15,804 nucleotides of DNA. Source: Pyrinomonadaceae bacterium (GTDB taxonomy: Bacteria; Acidobacteriota; Blastocatellia; Pyrinomonadales; Pyrinomonadaceae). Each line of letters opens with the position of its first letter. Positions within the stretch are counted from its first letter, which is position 1. The position numbers were made by a program, and so were the translations under genes. Below the pieces are notes generated by a model, which was given only the letters and a program-made list of their open reading frames with translations, made no database searches and was not told the DNA's origin. The stretch spans positions 1-15,804 of the forward strand of contig JACDAW010000299.1 in assembly GCA_013695245.1 (NCBI GenBank), read 5' to 3'. Shown here one piece after another: positions 6,934 through 13,713 of this stretch.

Positions 6934-9396
6934 TTACTCATATCTAAGTGCGATCATCGGATCGACTCTCATCGCACGCCGCGCCGGAATGTAACAAGCC
7001 AACAACGCTGCCGACGTCAACAACAATGAGATACCGCCGAACGTCAACGGATCGGTGGCAGACACACCGTAGAGCAAGCTCGTCATCACACGCGACAAAG
7101 CTAATGCTCCTATCAGACCTAGCCCGACGCCAATCGAAGCGAGCAGCATCCCTTGCCCGATGATCATCTTGACGACATCAGACTTTTGCGCGCCGAGCGC
7201 GATGCGAATTCCGATCTCGTGCGTGCGCTGCGCGACCGAGTAAGCCATCACGCCATAGATGCCGACGACCGCCAGCAGAAGCGCGACGAGTGCGAACGCG
7301 CCGAGTAGCGTGGCGTTGAATTTCCGCGGGGCGATTGATTGCGCCACACGTTCCTCCATTGTTTTCATCTCCCAGATGAGTTGATCTTTATCAGCTTCCT
7401 TGATCGCGTTTCGCACCGCCGGAGCTAACGCGGACGGTTCGGACGCGCTTGAGCGCACGACCAATTCCATTTGCCGGTCAGGGATTTGCAGAAAAGGCAC
7501 GTAGTATTCCTCTGACTCTTCAGCATCCAGACTGCTATGGTGAGTGTTCCCGACAACGCCGACGATCTCGCGCGGCGGTTCTGGATTGCCTTCGTCGTCG
7601 TCAAGCAACATACGCTTGCCAAGTGGGTCTTCGCCCTTAAAGTATTTGCGCGCGAAAGCTTCGTTGATCATGATCACGGGAGGAGAACCGCTCGCGTCGC
7701 GTTCGGTAAAATCGCGCCCGCGTCGCAAGGGGATGTTCATTGCGCGAAAGTAATCCGGGGTGATGCGGGCGTCTCTCGCCGCCGTCCTCGCGCCGGGAGC
7801 GGCTGGTGGACGACCTTCGATATTGAAGGTATTAAAAGTGTCTCGATTGCCGAGCGGCAACAGATTCGTCGCGCCCGCCGTTTCCACTCCGGGCAAAGCT
7901 TTTACACGCTGTAAGATAGTTTGGAAGTAAGCCGTCTGCTTCTCCGGTTCCGCGTACTTCGATCTTGAAACAGGGAGCGTCACCGAAAGCGCGTGTGCGG
8001 CGTCGTAACCCGGATCGGTATCAAGCAAGCGCATGAAACTTTTCAGCAGCAGCCCCGCGCCGATGAGCAACATGAGCGACAAAGCGATCTCGGTGATGAT
8101 GAGCAGGCTGCGCACGCGATTGCGTCTCGCGCCTTCGGTCGAACCGCGCCCGCCCTCCTTCAGCGTCTCGTTGAGTTCAAGTTTTGAGGCTTGCAGCGCG
8201 GGTGCGACGCCGAAAATGATTCCCGTCAAGACGGAGACGCCGAATGTAAAGACAAGCACGCGCCCATCGAGTCCGATCTCCGCCAAACGCGGAAGATTGG
8301 CAGGACTCGCTGCCACGAGCAAATCAACGCCCCACAAAGCGAGCAGCAAACCTAAAACGCCGCCAACAAAAGCAAGCAACAAGCTTTCCGTCAACAACTG
8401 CCGCACGACGCGCGTGCGACTCGCGCCGAGCGCCGTCCTGATCGCGATCTCTTTGCCGCGTGCCGACGAACGCGCTAAAAGTAGATTGGCAACGTTGGCG
8501 CACGCGATCAAAAGCACAAACCCAACTGCACCCAAGAGCACAAGAAGCGCCGGGCGCACGTCTCCGACGACTGCCTCATGCAGCGAGGAGACGCGAATGC
8601 CCCAGCCGGTATTTACCTCCGGGTACTGTTGCTGCAACTGCGCGGCGAGGGTTTTCAATTCCGCTTGTGCTTGTTCGAGCGTCGCAGCGGGTTTAAGCGC
8701 GGCGACCACGGTCACAAATCGTGCATCTCGATTCTCCATCGAAGCTGCGTAGGTTCGCGCTATCTCGGTTGCAAACGGCATCCAGAAGTCAGACTTCTCG
8801 GCTTGAACGGGAAACTTAAAATCAGGCGGCATCACGCCGATGAGCGTCACGCTGCGCGCGCCGAGCTGAATCTCTTGCCCGACGACTTTCGGATCAGCGC
8901 CGAAGCGTCGTTGCCACAATCCGTGACTAATAACGATCACGGGAGTCGCGCCGGGGCGATCTTCTTCCGGCGTAAACGTGCGCCCGACAAGAGCGTTTGC
9001 GCCGAGCATTGGGAAAATTTCGGCGGAAACGTCAGCACCGTAAACGCGCTCTGGCTCATCGCCGCCGCTCGTCAGAGCAGTTCCAACCTGAGCGTAAGCG
9101 GCGAGGTACTGCAAGGTTTGCGATTGTTTTTTATAGTCAACGAAATCCGGGTAAGAGATCGGCGCATCAGACGGCGCGTTCACCGCCGTGGTACTCCTGT
9201 TCTCACTGTAAAGCATTACCAACCGTTCCGCATTTTTATAAGGCAACGGGCGCAAGAGCACCGCGTTAACGACTGAGAAGATCGCCGTGTTCGCCCCGAT
9301 GCCTAATGCTAAAGCGAGCACCGCCACAAGCGTAAAGCCCGGATTCTTTAAGAGCATCCGTGCGCCGTAACGAACGTCTTGCCAAATTATTCTCAT
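6934..9396 (-). CDS. ADOP family permease (MacB/FtsX-like)
   Basis: A complete 820-residue duplicated orphan permease in the inner membrane. It begins MRIIWQDVRYGARMLLKNPGF with a first helix near 21-45. The first periplasmic domain holds SYPDFVDYKKQ and LWQRRFGADPKVVG. Three helices follow around the first permease half (RPALLVLLGAVGFVLLIACANVANLLLAR, then KEIAIRTALGA). A second helix-plus-periplasmic unit starts near RRNRVRSLLIITEIALSL, and the C-terminal permease half carries RTHEIGIRIALGA and ends DPMIALRYE. The start is well supported: GGAGGT (9405-9410) is eight bases upstream. It belongs to the same subgroup as the ADOP at 2956-5394. It follows the phosphatase gene by 62 bp and precedes the repeat-protein gene by 47 bp. 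It has no ATP-binding domain. Like MacB it may transmit force or conformation across the membrane, but with which partner cannot be told. Confidence 0.95.
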   Translation of the reverse strand: MRIIWQDVRYGARMLLKNPGFTLVAVLALALGIGANTAIFSVVNAVLLRPLPYKNAERLVMLYSENRSTTAVNAPSDAPISYPDFVDYKKQSQTLQYLAAYAQVGTALTSGGDEPERVYGADVSAEIFPMLGANALVGRTFTPEEDRPGATPVIVISHGLWQRRFGADPKVVGQEIQLGARSVTLIGVMPPDFKFPVQAEKSDFWMPFATEIARTYAASMENRDARFVTVVAALKPAATLEQAQAELKTLAAQLQQQYPEVNTGWGIRVSSLHEAVVGDVRPALLVLLGAVGFVLLIACANVANLLLARSSARGKEIAIRTALGASRTRVVRQLLTESLLLAFVGGVLGLLLALWGVDLLVAASPANLPRLAEIGLDGRVLVFTFGVSVLTGIIFGVAPALQASKLELNETLKEGGRGSTEGARRNRVRSLLIITEIALSLMLLIGAGLLLKSFMRLLDTDPGYDAAHALSVTLPVSRSKYAEPEKQTAYFQTILQRVKALPGVETAGATNLLPLGNRDTFNTFNIEGRPPAAPGARTAARDARITPDYFRAMNIPLRRGRDFTERDASGSPPVIMINEAFARKYFKGEDPLGKRMLLDDDEGNPEPPREIVGVVGNTHHSSLDAEESEEYYVPFLQIPDRQMELVVRSSASEPSALAPAVRNAIKEADKDQLIWEMKTMEERVAQSIAPRKFNATLLGAFALVALLLAVVGIYGVMAYSVAQRTHEIGIRIALGAQKSDVVKMIIGQGMLLASIGVGLGLIGALALSRVMTSLLYGVSATDPLTFGGISLLLTSAALLACYIPARRAMRVDPMIALRYE

Positions 9397-9458
9397 CGTC
9401 TTTTACCTCCGCGCTCCCGAAGCGTCATTGTTATTGTTGGTGCCGAAGCCATTAACAG

Positions 9459-11222
9459 CTAGGTTAATTTCCTTCGCTTCACTTTCATGACGATGAACGT
9501 CAGATCGTCATGCTGCTCCGTCCCCTTGCTCCATGCGCGCACCTCTTCCTCTATTCGGCGGCGCACATCATCCGCCGATTGAAGCGCGCCGGAAATTAAA
9601 ATCTCCCGCAGACGCGCTTCGCCAAACTCTTCGCCTTCCGCGTTGAGCGATTCGGTGACGCCGTCCGTGTAGGCGATGAGCAAGTCGCCTTCGTGCAACT
9701 GAATCGTTTCCTGTTCGTAAAAACAATCGCTGAAAACGCCGAGCACCGTTCCGCCTGTTTCCAACTTGGAGATCAACTTCGTGGGCTGGCGCTCAACGCC
9801 CTGCGCAAACGACCCCAGCGAAACCTCGCCGAGTTTATTCGTCACAAACGATTGCGGCATGTCGGGCGACGAAGCGCGATTAGCGTTTAAGCTTTGTAGA
9901 TTTCCTAACTCAAACTCATGGTCGCGCTGCTGACGGTGCAACAGCAGCGGCGCGTTGTGTCCGGCATTCGTGTAAGTCAAAATTCGTTTCGCGTCGTCAA
10001 ACTGTGCGTAGAAAAACGTGGCATAACTTGCTTCATTCGTTGACCTGTAGATCAAACGATTCATCGTCGAAACTAAATCCGCGAGCGAGTTGTCTCCCGT
10101 TTGCGATGCCGTCGCCTGACTGCGCAGAGAAGCTTGAACGATTGACATCAAAAGCGCCGCTGAGATTCCCTTGCCCGCAACATCGGCAATGGCGATGCCT
10201 GTCTGCCCGTTCTCAAGCTGAAGAAAGTCGTAGTAGTCGCCACCAATTTCGCGCGCCGGGCGGCAGTAGCCCGCAAGTTCCAAGCCTTCAACTTCCGGCG
10301 CGCTCGCGGGGAACAATCGTTGCTGCACCTCGCTCGCCACCGCCAACTCCCTTCGTAAACGCTCCTCTTCAACCATGCGACCGACGAGTTTGGCGTTCTC
10401 GATGATAAAACCCATCTGGCCAGCAACCGTCATCAACATGCCCTTGTCATCCGGCGAAAAATCTCTGCCGCTTCGTCGCGCGCCAAGCGAAACGATGCCG
10501 ACCAATCGATCTTTCATCATCACGCTTAACAACAATCGTGAATTGATGCGCTGCAACGTTTCCGCTTCGCGCCGACGCGCTTGCAGTTCCGCGCCGTTGC
10601 TTTCGCCTAACGCACGCTCCCATATTTCAAAATCCGTCCCATCGATCTTGAGCGGGATCGCCAAGCGCCTCAGTCGCCTGACGACGAAATCATTTCGCGC
10701 TAACACTAGCGTTTGCGCATTTGAATCTGCGACGGATGAGTGCTCGCTCTCTTCAGATGAAGTTGAACAGCTTGTGCAAATGTAGTCGCCCGTCTTGTCG
10801 TCCAAAACAAAGATCGAGATGTTATCTACGTGGAGGGCGTTTTCAATCTTTTCGGCGACGAGGCTAAAGAGTTGATCGAGCGTCGTGACGCCGCGCGCCG
10901 CGTAACCGAGATCGGAGATGATCTGTCGCTCATCGTAGCGTTCGGGAAAGAACCGCCGTTCGACAACATGCAGCAGGCGACGACGAGCAAAGATGTGGAG
11001 CAAACAGAAGAGAACGACAAGTGCGGCGGCCGCCCAAAAATCGGCGCGACTGCCTAACCCGTCAAGCGTGGCGGCGCGACTGCCGGTTAGCAAAAAGATC
11101 AATGCCAGACAGAACGCGGCGACTTCCGCGCACGCCAAATAAAGTGCAGGCGAGGCTTCGCGCCGAACCGCTTCTCCCAGCTTCCGCGCCCGTGCTTTAA
11201 CAACTCGCCGCAGCCTCTTCAT
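9459..11222 (-). CDS. Membrane-anchored GAF + SpoIIE/RsbU-type PP2C phosphatase
   Basis: The product has 587 residues and is a predicted serine/threonine phosphatase of the RsbU/SpoIIE class, which usually dephosphorylates an anti-sigma antagonist (STAS protein). Two helices lie near 28-48 and 61-80, a GAF-like sensor domain near 115-280, and a short linker with EVQQRLFP leads into the catalytic domain (about 317-581). Metal-binding motifs are present: GGDYYDF (327-333), DVAGKG (347-352), YTDG (518-521) and HDDLT (571-575), so it should be active. An unusual linker of about 50 residues (roughly 433-486) interrupts the domain between AGHNAPLLLH and LETGGTVLG. The ATG at 11220-11222 is preferred over an in-frame TTG one codon earlier because GAGGA (11226-11230) abuts the TTG. 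It starts 11 bp after the upstream permease's stop, so co-transcription is likely. No anti-sigma, STAS or sigma gene is nearby. Confidence 0.92.
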   Translation of the reverse strand: MKRLRRVVKARARKLGEAVRREASPALYLACAEVAAFCLALIFLLTGSRAATLDGLGSRADFWAAAALVVLFCLLHIFARRRLLHVVERRFFPERYDERQIISDLGYAARGVTTLDQLFSLVAEKIENALHVDNISIFVLDDKTGDYICTSCSTSSEESEHSSVADSNAQTLVLARNDFVVRRLRRLAIPLKIDGTDFEIWERALGESNGAELQARRREAETLQRINSRLLLSVMMKDRLVGIVSLGARRSGRDFSPDDKGMLMTVAGQMGFIIENAKLVGRMVEEERLRRELAVASEVQQRLFPASAPEVEGLELAGYCRPAREIGGDYYDFLQLENGQTGIAIADVAGKGISAALLMSIVQASLRSQATASQTGDNSLADLVSTMNRLIYRSTNEASYATFFYAQFDDAKRILTYTNAGHNAPLLLHRQQRDHEFELGNLQSLNANRASSPDMPQSFVTNKLGEVSLGSFAQGVERQPTKLISKLETGGTVLGVFSDCFYEQETIQLHEGDLLIAYTDGVTESLNAEGEEFGEARLREILISGALQSADDVRRRIEEEVRAWSKGTEQHDDLTFIVMKVKRRKLT

Positions 11223-11233
11223 CAATCCTCAAT

Positions 11234-13678
11234 TCATTCGTAGCGCAAAGCGATCATCGGATCGATGCGCGATGCGCGTCTGGCCGGAATGTAGCTGGCG
11301 AGAAACGCCACGATTGTGATCAACACCGACACCGCAAGGTAGGTGACAAGATCAATCGCGCTCACGCCGTAAAGAAGGCTTGCGAGAAAGCGCGTCAGGA
11401 TGAGCGCTGCGAGCAATCCCACACCGACGCCGACCAAGCACAACACTAAGCCTTGCCCGACAACGAGCCGCAACACATCACGCCCCTGCGCTCCTAAAGC
11501 CATCCGAATGCCGATCTCATGCGTGCGCTGCGTTACCGAATAACTCATCACGCCATAGATGCCGACCGAAGCGAGCACGAGCGCGACAACGGCGAATAGT
11601 CCCAGTAGCAGCATCGAGAATCGCTGCGACGCGATTGATTCAGCGATATTCGCGTCCATCGTGTTGATGTTATAAACGGGTTGGTTCGGATCGAGCGCGC
11701 TCACCTCGCGCCGCAGGGTCGCCGTTAAACTCGCCGGTTCAACCTTTGTCCTGACGGCGAAGGAGACGCTGCCGATGACGAGCGAAATGAATTTCTCCGG
11801 CACTTGACTGAAGGCGAAATACATCTGCGGCGCGACGGGTTCGGGCACACCCACACCATAATTATTGACGTGTTCGACAATGCCGACGATCTCCATCTGC
11901 GGCACGCCTGCTTCCTCATTGCCGCCAATGTGCTGCCCTATCGGGTCTTCACCAGCAAACTGTTTTTTAGCGAAAGCCTCATCAACAACGGCGACCATTT
12001 GTGAATTCCTCATATCACGCGCGTCAAAAAATCTGCCGCGCAAGATGCGAATATTCATCGTCCGCAGGTAATCCGCGCTCGTAATAAACAGCACGGCTTG
12101 AGGCACTTTGTCAGGATCAGGCTTCGGGCGCCCGACGATCTGAAAGGACGTTTCGCTCGCGCCGAGCATCGGCAATCCGTTCGAGTATGCGGCCGCTTCA
12201 ACGCCCGGCAAGCTCTTTATGCGTTCTTCCAATTGCTCGAAGAACAGAGCCGCGCGCGCCGCCTCTTCCGGTTTCGCCGCCGAGCGCGAAATCTGCATCG
12301 TCAAAAGCTGCTGCGGCTCAAAGCCAAGCTCTGCTCCACGCAAACGCAAGAAACTTTTCATCAACAGCCCCGCGCCGATAAGAAGCAACAACGACAAAGC
12401 GATCTCACTAACGACGAGCACGTTGCGCGCGCGTTGACGACTTGCGCCGCCAGTGCCGCTTCTGCCGCCTTCTTTAAGAGCCGAGTTGACATCTGTTTTT
12501 GAAGCTTGCAGCGCAGGCACAAGCCCGAAGACGATTCCTGTCAAGATCGAAACTAAAAGGGTAAAGAGCAGCACGCGGCCATCAATATTCAACACGACGG
12601 TCGAAGGAAGATTATCAACCGCCCACGCGCGTAAGAGATCAACGCCCCACATCGCGAGCAGCAACCCCGTAGCGCCGCCCGCCAACGAAAGCAGCACGCT
12701 CTCCGTCAGCAGTTGACGAATCACGCGCGCACGATTCGCGCCGAGCGCGGTTCTCACGGCGATCTCACGCCCGCGCGCCGCCGCCCGCGCGAGCAGCAGA
12801 TTAGCGACGTTGGCGCACGCAATGAGAAGCACAAAGCAGACCGCGCCTAACAGCACAAGAAGCGCCGGGCGAATGTCATTAACGAAGAAGTCGCGCAGCG
12901 AAGTGACGCGAACCGTATTGCCGCTATTTGATTCCGGGTACTGCTCGGCGAGGCGGCGCGCGATTGCCTCCATCTCTTCGCGCGCCCGCTCAATTGTCAC
13001 GCCTTGCTTCAATCGTCCGAGCACATAGATGCCCGGATGATTTCCGCGATTCATCATCATCTCGTCGGTCTGCGCGCCGATGGGCGCGAAGACATCGGTC
13101 GGCGAGCCGTAACGAAAAGTTGCGGGCATCACGCCAACGATTGTGTAAGGCTCGTTATTAAGCGTCACACTGCTGCCGACTATTTTCGCATCGCCGCCGA
13201 AGCGCCGTTGCCACAAGCTGTAACTGATATTGCACACGCGGTTCGCGCCCGGCTTGTTCTCCTCCTCTGTGAATGTGCGGCCGAGCGCAGGCGCAACGCC
13301 GAGCGTCGGGAAAAACGCGGGCGACACGTTTCTGCCTTGCAAGCGTTCGGCTTCGCCGCCGCCCGCGCCCGACAAGTTGAAGCTTTGCAGTTGCATCGCC
13401 ACGAGCGATTCAAAGCTTGTGCTCTGCTCTTTCCAATCGAGGAAGTCCGGGTAGGAGACGGACAGCAGCGGCATTCGTTCACTATCTTCCGAAAGGCGCA
13501 CGAGTCGCTCCGGGTCATGGTAAGGCAACGGACGCAAAAGCACCGCGTTGACGACCGAAAAGATCGCCGTATTCGCGCCGATGCCTAACGCTAAAGCGAG
13601 CACCGCGATGAATGTCACGCCGCGATTCTTCAACATCATCCGAATGCTGTAACGAACGTCCTGCCAGAAGCCGCTCAT
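11234..13678 (-). CDS. ADOP family permease (MacB/FtsX-like)
   Basis: A complete duplicated orphan permease of 814 residues from the ATG at 13676-13678. The open frame runs 33 codons further upstream, but that part overlaps the end of the preceding permease gene, and the conserved family start (MSGFWQDVRYSIRMM) is at 13678; AAGGA (13690-13694) lies 11 bases upstream. Predicted helices: 21-45, 272-297, 328-346, 368-390, 418-440, 688-710, 738-762 and 776-796. Motifs: LWQRRFGGD (155-163), LLIACANVANLLLARA (284-299), GREIAVRTALGA (303-314), RTHEIGIRMALGA (718-730) and terminal DPMIALRYE. No ATPase motifs. It is closest to the permease at 13714-15804, sharing GRPKPDP, DEAFAxxQF, EDPIGQ and QPVYNINTM, which points to a tandem duplication. 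It lies 35 bp after that gene and 11 bp before the phosphatase. Confidence 0.95.
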   Translation of the reverse strand: MSGFWQDVRYSIRMMLKNRGVTFIAVLALALGIGANTAIFSVVNAVLLRPLPYHDPERLVRLSEDSERMPLLSVSYPDFLDWKEQSTSFESLVAMQLQSFNLSGAGGGEAERLQGRNVSPAFFPTLGVAPALGRTFTEEENKPGANRVCNISYSLWQRRFGGDAKIVGSSVTLNNEPYTIVGVMPATFRYGSPTDVFAPIGAQTDEMMMNRGNHPGIYVLGRLKQGVTIERAREEMEAIARRLAEQYPESNSGNTVRVTSLRDFFVNDIRPALLVLLGAVCFVLLIACANVANLLLARAAARGREIAVRTALGANRARVIRQLLTESVLLSLAGGATGLLLAMWGVDLLRAWAVDNLPSTVVLNIDGRVLLFTLLVSILTGIVFGLVPALQASKTDVNSALKEGGRSGTGGASRQRARNVLVVSEIALSLLLLIGAGLLMKSFLRLRGAELGFEPQQLLTMQISRSAAKPEEAARAALFFEQLEERIKSLPGVEAAAYSNGLPMLGASETSFQIVGRPKPDPDKVPQAVLFITSADYLRTMNIRILRGRFFDARDMRNSQMVAVVDEAFAKKQFAGEDPIGQHIGGNEEAGVPQMEIVGIVEHVNNYGVGVPEPVAPQMYFAFSQVPEKFISLVIGSVSFAVRTKVEPASLTATLRREVSALDPNQPVYNINTMDANIAESIASQRFSMLLLGLFAVVALVLASVGIYGVMSYSVTQRTHEIGIRMALGAQGRDVLRLVVGQGLVLCLVGVGVGLLAALILTRFLASLLYGVSAIDLVTYLAVSVLITIVAFLASYIPARRASRIDPMIALRYE

Positions 13679-13713
13679 GTCCTTTATCTTCCTTTCATCT
13701 GCATCAAAAAAAC

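Noticed and set aside
9452..9467. Small inverted repeat TTAAC-N6-GTTAA over the phosphatase stop codon
   Set aside because: Five-base AT-rich arms are too weak for a terminator and the next gene follows closely; probably chance.
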